Below, one piece after another: positions 36,618 through 49,402 of a DNA stretch of 64,000 nucleotides. The number at the start of each line of letters is the position of its first letter. Within the stretch, counting starts at the first letter, position 1. Below the pieces are notes generated by a model, which made no database searches, was not told where the DNA came from, and saw nothing but the letters and a program-made list of their open reading frames with translations. The translations under genes and the position numbers were made by a program. Source of the stretch: Setaria digitata (Eukaryota; Nematoda; Chromadorea; Rhabditida; Setariidae); the NCBI GenBank assembly GCA_003640385.1, contig RCAB01000010.1, positions 485,534 to 549,533 of the forward strand, written 5' to 3'.

Positions 36618-39600
36618 ATGTTCACTGACTTCCTTCATAATTTAACATTGCTAAAATGTCTTTCCGTTAGCGCCTTCATTACTACCGTATCGCTTTTCTT
36701 CTGTGGAATGTAAGTTTCTTTTTAACTTTCATACTAAAAAATCCACTCCATATAGTGCTATGTTCTGGCTAATTAAAATCTATTCTTACAATGGTAAAAG
36801 TCCTCTTTAATGTCAATTGAATTTTAGCCCGATTTGTGTAAATATTTGGAAAAGACGAAGTACAAAAGATATCAGTGCAGTACCTTTCCTAATGGGTGTA
36901 CTCGGGTAAGTTATTTTTTTCTATTTCCTGTTCAGCAATAATTCTCAAAGCAATTTTTTTTTCCTTAAAAAGTGTTGGTGTTTGTAACGATTTTTAAATT
37001 TCTCAAATAATTTTCCTGCTCCCCAATAGGATTGATATTTTTTAATTTCGTTTGTATTAGAAATCAAATGCCAGATTTCAGAGCAGTATATTGGCTGCGC
37101 TACGGTTTGATGAAAATGGATTACACGATGATCGCAGTGAATGTTTTTGCCGCTACACTTATGGGCCTATATCTTATATTTTATTATTTCATGACTGATA
37201 GAAAGGTAACGCTTCCATGACATCATCAGTTTTTTGTAACGATAGAGAAATTTGTAACAAATTATGGTATTTTACATGACATTCCTTCAGTTCGGAACTG
37301 GCATATCCATCACCAAACCAATATCTATACAAGAAATATCTTTTTTCTTTTTTAATTGTTTTATAAGGAACTTATCTACTGTGCAGTTATGGATCTCGAT
37401 TGAAGTTTGTGCTGTGATATTTCTTATATCACTAATGTTCCTATTGGTCCAAGTATATGGGCATGATATTTTTCATCCTCTCGGCTTCACATGCATGACC
37501 TTTAATATTTTAAACTTTGGTGCACCACTGGCTGGTCTTGTAAGTTTTTATATTCACTTTTATCAAATCCCTTTCTGCAATATGTTAATGTGTTTCCTTG
37601 TTTCATAACAGAAAAAAGAAACCAAAATTTTTAGAAAGTGGTATTGCGACAGCGAAGTTGCGAGACATTACCACTACCAATGTGTATAGCCAATCTTCTT
37701 GTTTCAAGTCAGTGGGCTCTATATGGTCTATTGGTATCTGATGTTTACATTATCGTTAGTTTTTTCTTTTCTTTATTTTTCCTTTTCCTTTTTCGGTTTT
37801 CCCATCCAATTTCAAAAGATGTAGTTAAAACAAATAGCGAAATTAATGTTCTTAAAAAAGCGTCGTGAAAAAAGTATGGAAGATTTTCAGACAAAATACC
37901 GAAACATTAAATAAAAACTAAATTGTTCCCTGGTTAATTTTTCTTGGAAGCGTATTTCTCGGTCAACTTGAGCAGTTGTAGTAAAGTCGTAAAATCTCTT
38001 TCCCGGGAAATGGATACTTATTTCTGGTGTAGACACCGAATGCAATTGGGATGCTGTTGGCAATGATACAGATAGCTTTGTTTCTAATATTCCCGATGAA
38101 ACAAGGACGCCTTTCACCAATACAACGGTGTTTCAATCCTTCTTGCTGCGCTGCTGCAGCTCCCTCTTCCATCTCTGACGAGAATGGTTCGAATTTCTTA
38201 TCTAAATTACTTTAATAGTGCATAAAGTACGGTAGGTAGCCGAGGGGGAAACAATTCAAGGATATGCCCGAAATGTCAATTTTACGGTTGAGCTACTTGT
38301 TATAAACTTCTTGGATTCTTTTTTTTTTTTTTTTTTTTTTTACAATGCGTCCTGAACGTTGCACATCCTCATAATTCTTTTCAGATCTTTAGTGTGGTAT
38401 AACATACTCTTTTGTTAGTTTGAAGCTTGAAAAAAATAGTATATCCCATAGTTTGTCTAACCAGTGTAAGGTGCATCATTTTCTAACAATTTTTTAAGTT
38501 CACGTGAAATAAGGAAAGTTAGGGGATGTTTTATATTAAAATAACACAACATTATCAGAATGACAATATAGTATTTAAACTATAGCTGCTCACACTTAGA
38601 TTCTTCTATGATTACTGCAGCGAAAAATTGCAGGATTTGCCTGCACCTTTGTCTTCTCTCCACTCTCTACTTCAAGTTTCCTGCTCTCTCTGCAAACTTG
38701 GAATCGATTCCGCTTAAAAGGAACTATTAAACGAGATATTTAGTATTTTGAGATAAAAATGGATTAAATATCTTAGGTTCGTGATTAATGCACTCCATTT
38801 TTTAAAACAGCGATGCTAACTCATATTGAAAAGCGGTAGGAAAATAAGAAGCATGCGAGGCATTTCTCATTTCTTAGTGAGCAAACTGAAAATTGCAAAT
38901 AAAAACTTCAGTAATAAAGAAATTCTGATATGAAGCTTTCTCCTAGGTGACATTATGCTTATAAACATAAATGGGGTAATCTAAAAATGCTTTTATATAA
39001 TTATAAATCTTCAATCAAGCTGTAAACTGAACATGCTGGCTCATGAAATAATTCCTATAACATAGATGAAATGGTGCAAAATTTTAGCTACTAGTATCTG
39101 CGCAGAAATTAATTTCTTCTTCTCTGATAGATCAATAAAAATTTCAATGAAAGAGATGTAAAGTGCAGCTGTGCAAACTTACAAGACACCGAAAGTAGGG
39201 AAATTAATGAATCTGTAGACGCTGAATTTTGCGGCATTTTTGTGTGATGTTTGGTATGCATTTTTAAATTGGTGTCTCAGCAAGCAAGTTTTCTCGTTCA
39301 TTTGTTTTTAGAGAAATTGAAGGAGCCATATACTGTACAGGAAAAGAACTCACTACTAAGCAGTAACAAAGAGTCTGTCCACATCGCAGGTGATTTCTCT
39401 TTAACATTTTTTTCTTTGTGATTGTTCAAGTAACATCATGATGTTTTCTTTTGAATTTCAGTTATTAAAGGTCATTCTACTAATTAGTTCAATATTTTCA
39501 AGCCACTCCTCATTCTCCAATATATCTGTGACCCATTTTGATAATATTTATTAAAATGGTTGTGTAACTGAACAAAAAAGATTTGCCTTCAAGAGATAAA

Positions 39601-41438
39601 TAAATAAATCACATCATTCGTCCATTTGTTTTTAGGTTGCGAACAAAAATCTCTGAGTACGTCTTGATATATCTCTATCTCTTTGAATTTCTCCAGTTTT
39701 CCATATGAAAAGTAAAAAAGTTTTGTAAGTAGAAAATTTTCCTATCTATATATAGAGCTTGAAGTCTTTGTTCGTGTAATGCTTATTACAGTAACAAACG
39801 GTTGAAGGAAAAAACATTTCCTCTGTTTCAACAAATGTTTTGAACTTAGAAATCAAACTTTTCCACCATACATAATTACCGTTTTGCGAAATTTCAAAAG
39901 AGCTGCATGGCTGTCAATTTGTTTTGTCACTGTTTCCTAGCAGTTATTTTACACTTTGCACTAAAACACTCCGAAGCAGTTCAGCCGCATTTCGTCTAAA
40001 GTCCCTTTTCCTTCTGCATCCTCTTCTCTTTCGTGGGTTATATATTCGAGACCCAAAGCCATAATGCTGATATAAGAAAATTTTTTAGAATTTAGTACTT
40101 AAGAATGCTTTATTTGATATTCATTTGCAAATAATTCGAAGTCATAACTAACGTAAATGCTTGCTAAGTTGTTTACTTAAAATGCAGGAGAAATTTTGAT
40201 TTTAATTAAAATGCAGCAAATTTTGACATGTCTGTTTTAAAGTTCATAGTTTTTACCAACTTTCACAGTAACTTCTGTAAAATTATGCATTTTTCTTCCT
40301 ACTGAATAAATTTTATGCAATTTATGTGGTTGTATATGCTAAGAATAGCTTTAAAACTACTGTTTGTACAATTTAATTTTTCTTTTTTTAAATAATTGAA
40401 GTTTTAGTTATTGACGAAATGAAGCCGAAAAAATCATGGGTTAACGATGCGATCAACAAAAATGAACTAGTGACCGAAAAATTGGGCAATAATGAGAGGT
40501 ATGTATTTCTCGACAATTTTAGAAACTATCATTTTTAATTGTTACTAACGAATATGGGTCTTCGTTATATTTTTTTTATTTCTTTACGGTTTTAATTTCA
40601 AAAATTGTTAATAATTAGTCGGAGAAGGCACTATGATATCCTTGGTAAACTATCACTTATTTTTTTTTTACAATTTCAAGCTTCACTTTCAGTGAGAAGC
40701 AAAAAAATGTTGAAACAATTTGAAACGGATTCAGGTGACTTTTTTATTTTATTAAGAAATTTTATTAAGTTTTGTCATCTTAGTCGATTAAATGTAAATG
40801 TCTATATTGCCTGTCAAACCAGATCCAACTATTCTGGGGCACCTATTTCTAGTTTAAGCCCTCTTATGATCGTGTGAGCACAAATCTTCATGAGGTTTGA
40901 TCAACTCATTTTTGCCTTCCTGACAACATCATTTGGAGATTTTAGTGCCTTAACTACGTAGTTTTCGACGGCATAAATAAAGTATATTTACCACTTACTG
41001 ATTCCACTGCTCTTCTTGAGGATACGCGCTGTGCACTCACTAAATTATAATTCTGTCCTTACTCTGTTCGGAAATAGATTTCTATTCACTTTTGACAGAG
41101 TTCTGTTTCACTTTTTTTTTTGGAGAGTGTGAAGTAGTGGCAAAAGCTATTGCCATGTAAGTTGCAAGAGTTAGACCTCAACTATCATTCAATGTTGGAG
41201 GCTTTCCTTTCTCCTGATCAACACTGAGGTACACTTGAGAACACTGAATCGTTTTTGTCTGGCAATTGCTCAACTCTGTCCCAATTCTGTCCAATGAGAC
41301 ACATTGGTTGGAGGGTATTTGTTCTCCAAAAGTTTAAAATTGCGTTGAAGAAATAAATAATGTAAAGTGTGAATCAAATTTTCAACATGTAACTAAATTA
41401 ATACTACAGAAAACGATGGACAGCAGATGGTATGGTGA
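36618..41438 (+). CDS. SWEET-family sugar transporter with a long cytoplasmic tail
   Basis: Eleven exons encode 334 aa: 36618-36709, 36828-36905, 37082-37205, 37387-37539, 37635-37754, 38033-38186, 39312-39389, 40402-40498, 40619-40644, 40681-40734, 41410-41438. SWEETs are membrane sugar uniporters made of two triple-helix MtN3/saliva repeats joined by a linker helix. The first repeat shows [37 protein letters not shown] and [11 protein letters not shown]; the second shows [32 protein letters not shown] and [18 protein letters not shown], giving seven helices in about 212 residues. The remaining ~120 residues are hydrophilic and spread over the end of exon 6 and five more exons that join in phase. 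Reading past the exon-6 donor would instead stop at 38215, giving a short-tailed form. Members in Caenorhabditis elegans are named swt; which one this matches is unclear. Confidence 0.9.
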
Positions 41439-41610
41439 AGGTGTTGGAAGCTGACAAGGTAAAAGGTAATGACACAATGGAATTTCATATAATCTTCTAG
41501 TGATATTGCATTCAAATAAGGGTTAAAGACTTTGAGTTAAATTAAAATTCATTCTTTCAGTAGACCATTTAATGCGGATAAAGCATTTTATGGTGCTGGC
41601 AAGCCAGGTG

Positions 41611-41616
41611 AATAAA
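41611..41616 (+). terminator. AATAAA poly(A) signal, SWEET gene
   Basis: AATAAA about 170 bases after the TGA of the last exon. Confidence 0.45.
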
Positions 41617-44184
41617 TATACATTTTTAGTAACTGTGTACCTCTCCGAAATTTACCCTCATGTAATTGGTTGAGTGATGTTGAGCTTACATGTATAAGAT
41701 ACAAGACAAAAAGTGACATAAAATTAGCTCTGAGGTATTTTAGTTCTTTGACAGATTAGTAATTACAGTATAACATGGCTTTATTTAGCTATGAGTTGCT
41801 GTGTTGTGAGTTGATCATATAATGATATCTAGTTTGCTAGTTTAGGAAAATCAGTGTTGATTGGACATGGAGCTTTATCCTTTTCCTCTTAATTCCTCAT
41901 TCACTAAACCGGTGTTGTTTGTTAATATCTTTGAACATTTCGTTCAAATACTTCTCTAAAATCTCTCTTAAGGAGTTATTGTCTGTACAAAAGACTAATG
42001 TCATCTTGCAAATCTGTGAAAGTATCACCTGTTTATTAGCACTATCAGAACACAACATGAAGCAAAAATTTAAACAATTTATGCCTCGTTTGGGTGCATC
42101 ATTGTACATATGAAAACAATTGGTCATCGACTTAACGACCTTCTTTAACTTTTCCTATCCCTTATATCATGTCTCTTCGAAATGTAATGGACTGCAGGGA
42201 GCGCTATAACAAAATGTTCGAATCAAAACATTTGATTATCTGCTAGAAATTATTTATGGTTGAAATCACTGGGAAGACTACCTGAAAACTTTAACAGCTA
42301 CACTATTAGGAGCAGAAAAAAAGCTCAGTTGTTTGATCCGGCTTTTCAATTTTGTAAAGCTTATTATTGTTTGTTATGCATTTAAAATGTTTTGATTGCT
42401 TTATCATCTGTGCTTTATCTATCAGAAGTGCCTTTTAGTCTTTGCTTCATCTGTTTTACACTACCTAGTTTTGATAATTTAGTGGCACATTTCCTTCCCG
42501 GCAACTTCTGTTGCGTGCTCAATTCATTTACTTGTACAGACTGATTATTCAATCTTTTTATTTTTAATTTAAAATTGATAGTCCTTTGTTTTTATAAACT
42601 CCTTTGCTTCGCAAGCTATTACGAGATATAACTCCTCCCAGCATTTTCCTCATCTTGTTACTTTTGAATACTGTATTTTCTGTATTTAAAAAATTATTTT
42701 AACCAAACGAAAAGGTGCTGAATTTTTCCCAGCAAACTAGTGAGAAAAAATGATTCTCAAAAAAGCTGAGATGTTTTAAAGCATTGGTCCAATTCAGCTT
42801 CATTCGCATAATAAATCACCTCTGTCTACAAGACATCATTTTTTCATGCGGTTTCACTCAGTAAGTACAACATATGTGAATACTTTGCCAGAAAGATTTA
42901 GGCTAAACTCATTCAAATTTTCCTTAAACCATTTAATTAATAAAACAGTTCTTTTATCCACTGCTTTTTTTTTTCTGAAAAATTTTATCTGCTTCAAAGA
43001 AGGAAATTCATATTGTAGTGCATGTTTACAGAATTTGTGCAACAGCAAGAGACGACATTATGCTGAAGAATAAAAATTACTTCACCAAAATATTCAAAAT
43101 TTACTTGGCTTTTATTGCCACAAATCGCGGTGCTACTGACTTTTTGTTATAAATAGTTCGAGATATTCGGAAGAGAACATCAGTAAAATGGACCATCTCT
43201 AATTTAAAACTACATTTTTATTGCAAAGAGACTTTAATTTTTTTTTTAATGCCGAAGTTATTTCTGTAAAGCAGCAAAAACTCATCATCAAACAGTAAAG
43301 TTCTTCTTTCTCATCAAACAAATTTACTATTAGGATGTTGTAAGACTACTTTTAACTAATTGGAGGCATAATGTATTCAGAATATGAAAGTGTTAACAAC
43401 AACTTATCCTGAACTCGGTCCACCACATCTGCTGTCGCTGTTTTACTTCGAGTCATCCTACAATAATGAAATCAATCACAATAATTACAGCAAGAAGTAG
43501 TTATTTGCTTGCTATAACCTCACTATTAAAAGACCTCATTGCACATATGCCGGTTTATGTGAAGTGGGTACCGGCGATTATGAAACCGAAATTTTACAAT
43601 TCAAGCAGACACAGTTGAAAATCCAACGACTTGAATTATTTATTCGAGAAGGTTCTGTACTACTACGAGATGTAAAGAATTTTACTCAGTACTAAATCTT
43701 TAACATCTTAAATCATTACAAGATGTCTCTAAACACCTTCATCAAAAGATTTATTCAAACAACGCTTCAGTCCAGTAAGCAATTCCAGATAAGTGATCTT
43801 TGTAACATCAAAAGATGATAGGTAATTATAACCAACTGTTTTAATTACAAGTATAATATTGAATGCGATATTATATTTTTACCTATGTTTGACGATTTCA
43901 GTTGCAGGTAATACATTTATTATAACATGTTCAGTTGAATTAAACCAAAGCAGTTAATCACGTTATTGGTACCACCGGCTATCAACAATAGTTAAAATAT
44001 GAATTTTAACTGATACCAAAATTTGTGCCTGTTAATTTTGTCGCAGCAGAGATAAGGTTGGTACCTTGTAATAAAAAAAAAAAAAATTTCTCTAAAGTTA
44101 ATTTACACTTTCTGTTTTATGTTTTGAATTTCTTAATCGGGAAAACAGTGTTATGATAAAAATGATTCTCGGAACTATAACATG
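41617..44184. other. Convergent intergenic region
   Basis: Lies between the plus-strand SWEET gene and the minus-strand DEG/ENaC gene. Short frames near 41897-42127 and 42846-43073 are open on both strands but lack motifs or splice sites. No gene called. Confidence 0.5.
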
Positions 44185-47100
44185 TCAATCCTTTACCTTA
44201 TTCCTTCTTAAAGGAATGTAGATTGAATCAATAAATGTTTCCACTCCTAAAATTGCATTAGCCTGCTCGGGTGTTAACGTTAATGACATCATTTGATCCA
44301 GTTCCCGTTGTTGACGCTGAAAGGGGATAATAATGCAGTCATCAAATCTCAAAACGCTAAAAATTTGAAAGATAAAAATCGTTTTTCTTAATATAATTCT
44401 GTGTAAAACATAACTTCTTTTAACCAATGAATTAGTGCTGGCACTATCAAAAAATGTAGTCAAAAACAAATAGAATTAAAAAATAAACGAACTGGAAACG
44501 AAAGTGAAAATGAAGAAGATACTTTGTTTCCCAACCATGATTGTCTACTTGTGGTGAAATCTCTTTTTTCAGTTCCGTCAACCTTAACAGTAAATTGATT
44601 CAATAGGAAATACTTCCTTGTTATAAGTAATGCTATGGAGAACTGTAATGAAGGATATTTGTTACAAAAAAGCTAAAGATGATTTTTTACAACAAACTTA
44701 TAAGTAAAAAATTCAAGCACCCCATTTTTTTTCGGCATTGAAAAACAGTTAGTTTACAAGAAGGGGAATTTAGCATTACGAATCTATTTGCATCTTAGAT
44801 CCATTCCTGAATTTTGCAATTGACTCCCTGAAATCAAATGAAGTTTACAACAGACTTCAGGTGTTTGTGGAATGTCTCCGACCATTTTCTCAGATATAGA
44901 ATGTTCATCAATGATTTCTTCAATGCGCAGCTTTCTTTCCATCTAAAAACGACAATTCTAATAAGAATAAATTTAAAAATTGCAAACACAACGCAGAACT
45001 ACTAAAGTTAGCTCACATACCTCTCTCCTAGCTTTTTCTCTGAGATAGGCAGCACGCGATGGGGAAGCAAATGCCCAAATTGTCTTAAACAACACTAGAA
45101 CCAGTTCAAACAACGATATAACACTGGCACCATAGAACAGACCCATATTACTACCGATTTTGCCTATAACATTTGCATAATATACTGCGACAGTGACAAT
45201 TATAATTATATAGCCGTCCTGATGTCTTAAAATTATAGTAATCCATTATAGTATTATAAAAACCTATTAAAACTAAATCTGATAACTTCAAGTTTGGGAG
45301 CAGTATAAAACCTGACAAATATACTAAGAAACGCAGAAGTGAGCGATACTGTGAAAGTCGAATAGAAGATTTAGATAAAAGCACATTAAATATATATAGC
45401 AAATCTTACTTAAGTAATCTGACAAATCGGAGAGTGCTGACTGTGAGTATATCTTGTATTTTTTTGCCGCGAAGAACACATGCACGGTTGCCAAATTGTT
45501 CCTTAACCAAACCATACATCATGAATTTATTCTGCAAACGCTGCTTTACATACAGCAACATTGAGCCATTCTTAATAAGTTGTACCGCAACATTTATTGA
45601 TTTTCAGCATTCTGTATTTTGAATATAATAAAAAATAAACTGAGTAATCCTTTTTAAAGGTGATTCTGAAGCTTTCAATTATTCATCAAAGATTGATGGC
45701 AGATTATTTGTAAATCACCTGACATAACTGAGTTTGTATTCCTGTTTCAGGCTTTTCATATATTCACCCAGTGATGAGAGGATGTTATGAATAATGGAGT
45801 TTTGTGTAAAATAAATGAAAAGTTCGCATTCTGGTGCACAGTCTCGACATAAAGGAGAGTAAGTAATATTATGCACCATACCTAGAAATTAACAGTGCTA
45901 TGATATAAAATCAGAAATTTCCCAGTAAAAAAATTTATTGAAGGATGGAAACTAAACGATCGATGGACTACTTATCCATTGATCATTTAGTTTTGGAGAG
46001 GGAGCGAAAGAAAAAAGAAAGAAATTAAAAGTTTTCTTGAAATGGTTCATAAAATACTTACTTGCAATCTCCGTAAAGTCGCTAATACAGTCAAAGACCT
46101 CTTTCGGGGAGCAAAGTCTGCCTTCTAAATATAACTGCTTTAAAACCCAATAACAATGTATGGTACTAGAAAAGAAAAACAAAAGCTATCAAAACACACT
46201 TGTAAGAACTTGCAATATCTCAGTAAGTATAACTTACAGCAAACCTCCTAGCCAGAACTTCTATTGCCTTGTGAGCATTTTGTGAACTCAACTTGGCTCT
46301 GTTTAGCTTACCCTTTAAATAGTGATTTTGCAAAAACTTAGGACCAGTCTAACAGAAAAAAGAAAGGAACACACCCTTCAGAACATTGTATTGAAGGGGA
46401 ATACAATTACAGTTCACAATGAAATATCTTGCTATGCAAGCCATTTTACAAACTGAAGCAGAATATGCAGAATCGCGCCGCAAATCTGATGGCCATGTAT
46501 TACGACAAGTGCCCCCTTTAGACTGCTCCAAAAACTGATACTGCAAAAAAAAAAAAAAAAAATCAAAGCTACTGGAGGAACGCAGTGATTTATATTTTAT
46601 TAATTTAAGGTGATCGAAAAATTACCTTGATAGGTTTTAATCCTACCGATAACTTATTGTTTGGAGAGACAATGAGAGCTTCAGAATTGACATACGAAAC
46701 AGTATCCGTATCATGGACATAAAATCGAAAGCCAGGTTCGAAATTGTTCAGAAATGGTTGCCTTATTCTGCTAGCTGAAAAGGGGAAAACTGTTGCTGGA
46801 AAAACGAATACTCTTATTTTTAATTGGACAGCTCAAGTTTCATACCTTTTTATTTCTTTTGAACACTGTCAAATGAAAAAAAAAAAAAAAAAAAAATCGA
46901 TCTCATAGGAATAGTGTGGTGAAATACACTGATAGCGAAGCAGGAAAAAGAGAATTGATTACATTATATTTGCAATTTAACTCCATAAATATAATACCTG
47001 TATCATTCACGAAGTGAATCTCATTGTGTGATTGGTAATCAAGCATCACTTGAAATCTGAAAAAAAAAAAAAAAAAAAAGACAATCATCAACACTGTTTG

Positions 47101-49044
47101 TAGAGAGTGCGAAGAACTTGAGCTCTGCCGTTGTTTTATAAAAAATTTTTCCCTGTCAAAAATTTAAAAAGGGTAGTTTTTTTAATGGAACTTTTTTTGT
47201 ACCATCCTAGTGCATCATATAATCAAAAACATGAAAATAATGCCATCCAATAGATAAACTGAAAATTCGGATGCAAAGGCTTACGANACCTGTCAAAAAT
47301 TTAAAAAGGGAAAATAATGCCATCCAATAGATAAACTGAAAATTCGGATGCAAAGGCTTACGAGGTAAATTAGGTATTTTACAGCCAATATTTTCATGGC
47401 TTTCGGGAACCATCTTGAACGATAAGGATTGCTAAAAGTGTTACTTCTTTATTTATTTCAAGATTGGCTCATCGAGGATTCCCTAGAAGACAGAATTGGA
47501 ATTCGTATTGGAAATTGATGCTCACCCATGAACGGACCCAAAATGATAACTGAGACTGAAATCCCTGCTCAGTTTGTTCCAGTCAAAGAGGATACAATAT
47601 CCAAGATCAGTGAGCACAGCGGATGAATATCTTTCGTTGCAGCAGTCGAATATGACACCTTCGAATGCACATTGCACAAGAGCCTCTTCGCATTTGAAAC
47701 TAGAGCATGACTTTTAAAAGAACATTTTTCACATCCGTATAACAGAATTATTTAATTATGCTGAAGTAATGATGAAAAAAGTGTTCGAAATTCTAGGTCA
47801 TTTTCGTGGAATCAACTTGAAGAAAAATTTCTGAATGAGATGGGGAAATAAATTCCATTTCCTAACATGATGTTTTGTTCGAAATTCTAGGTCACAGAAT
47901 CTTTCGTGGAATCAACTTGAAGAAAAATTTCTGAATGAGATGGGGAAATAAATTCCATTTCCTAACATGATGTTTTTGAAAAGAACCTGGCTTCCTTGAT
48001 GAAGGAATCAACAGTAAAATTTTTATATATAAGCATGTAATCTTGAAGCAGTCTTTCTCCAGTTGCAAGAGTGTCGAAAACATTCATTTTAATAAAGCCT
48101 TCTGCGCGTAAAAAGGTATGAAACAGATACATTAGCAATTCATCAGAAAAAGCTGTCATCCTTTTCAGCTCTAAAAACAGCTAAATGCAAAAATAAAAAT
48201 GCGAAGTTCACATTTCCACTAAAAAATTTGCTTCATGGAGCACAAAACAAAAAAAAAAAAAAAAAAATTATATTACCTTCAACGTAATTGCGCCGTATGA
48301 GATTATGACTGCATATCGTTACCGATGGGCCATCAGCATAATCATATATTATTTCTACCTAAATTTCAAAACTGAGTGGTGTAAGTGAAAGGAAAGGAAA
48401 AACTTAGTTCCTAGATGAAATTAAGTAAATTATAAGAACATTTTTGTTATTTATAAAATAATTTTACAAAAAAAATAATTTAGGATGACATGTTTAGCTA
48501 CAATAAAAATTGCAAATAGTTTATATGCAACTTTAATCTTCTTGCTTCTTATCGAGAAATTTTCCTGAGCATGTGGTTCAGTAATTCTTCGAACAGTACG
48601 TTACAGCTTCTTTTTTTAACTGAAAACTACTCTAACGTGAACTTCTGCTTCTGAAAGAAATTAGCTTAATGAGCTAAAAGAAGCGTTTACCTGCGCACTG
48701 ACATTATCCGCTTTATACTGTTTAGTCAGTTCTGCAAGAACAATGGCAAAAAGCACACCAGTTGAGACAGTTACAAACAACCAGAATAAGCGAGCGTAGG
48801 TTTTGCCAGTGTAGAGTCTGTAACAGCCATGAAGCTTTGTTATTCCTGAAATGTTGATGTACGTGAGAGACAACGAAACGAACTCATGAACAGCAAATGC
48901 ATGCAAGGAGTTCTGAACATATTAGAAATAATGTTTTTTATTTCTTACTCCTTATTTCTTACCCATCATTTGCAAGATTTCTTTCTTGATCGCTTGCTTC
49001 GCCAAACGCCTATGAATAACCACTTCCTTCAGCCAGGTAACCAT
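44185..49044 (-). CDS. DEG/ENaC cation channel subunit, second of a tandem pair
   Basis: Fourteen exons in transcript order: 49044-48963, 48845-48691, 48358-48277, 48170-47987, 47699-47526, 47056-46998, 46774-46626, 46540-46375, 46124-46062, 45881-45719, 45501-45410, 45163-45021, 44942-44856, 44316-44185; 576 aa. DEG/ENaC subunits form trimeric sodium-permeable channels with two membrane helices and a large cysteine-rich extracellular loop. Seen: the N-terminal gating His-Gly (KLHGCYRLY, residues 33-34), TM1 (LFWLFVTVSTGVLFAIVLAE), post-TM1 VTIC, the PGFRFYV strand, Cys-rich CRDCAPECE, and TM2 with NMGLFYGAS, where GAS (468-470) is the selectivity filter. The start MVTWLKEVVIHRR joins in phase to exon 2. 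The last two exons (basic, then SLTLTPEQANAILG) form the cytoplasmic tail; their junction, at a GTCTGT donor, is the least certain. Ligand or stimulus cannot be inferred. Confidence 0.87.
47152..47363. repeat. Local duplication around an ambiguous base (N at 47286)
   Basis: A block of about 53 bases (47232-47285, ending GCAAAGGCTTACGA) recurs at 47311-47363, and the short piece CTGTCAAAAATTTAAAAAGG at 47153 recurs just after the N. It lies wholly within an intron of the DEG/ENaC gene. This pattern is typical of an imperfect assembly or gap-fill join rather than a biological repeat. Confidence 0.85.
47783..47974. repeat. Tandem duplication, ~94-bp unit
   Basis: The stretch beginning GTTCGAAATTCTAGGTCA at 47783 is repeated from 47877, almost identical except for a 7-base difference (CAGAATC) early in the second copy. 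It lies in the intron between exons 4 and 5 of the DEG/ENaC gene and stops about 12 bases short of the exon. Confidence 0.9.
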
Positions 49045-49294
49045 CCCTTCTGTTTGGGATAAAATCATAATTATTTGATATCGAGAGCAGTGTTCCTACT
49101 ATTGCTGAAGTGAACGCGAAATCCGAACCACTTTTGCTACAGAAACAGAATAAAATAGTCCAGTGACTGAGGAAATGTTGACTGGATAGATGAGAAGTGT
49201 TCCTTGAAGAAGCAGAGAGCAAAAAACTGAGAAACTGGCCTAATGATCAGCAAAAAATGGAAATAACATTAACAGATTGTAAGGCAAGCAATCT

Positions 49295-49381
49295 TTATTC
49301 TAAAGCAGGTAACGTTTTTTCATTCTTGATGATGGTTTGTTTCGCCAAACGAACAGCCACTCCCTTCAACCATTCAGTCAT
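49295..49381 (-). pseudogene. Orphan copy of the DEG/ENaC first exon
   Basis: The minus strand reads MTEWLKGVAVRLAKQTIIKN, clearly related to the first exon of the neighbouring channel gene (MVTWLKEVVIHRRLAKQ AIKK) at DNA level too, with a two-codon deletion. It then runs to a stop eight codons later without a donor at the matching place. It lies about 300 bases upstream of the true first exon. It is either an alternative first exon or the remnant of a third gene copy. Confidence 0.6.
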
Positions 49382-49402
49382 CTTTTTTATTATAGAACTA
49401 TA

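Noticed and set aside
45410..45570. Minus-strand frame reading LIKNGSMLLYVKQRLQNK as part of the second channel gene.
   Set aside because: A different frame of the same stretch, entered at 45501, gives NNLATVHVFF leading in phase to the TM2 exon and matches the paralogue's 92-base exon exactly.
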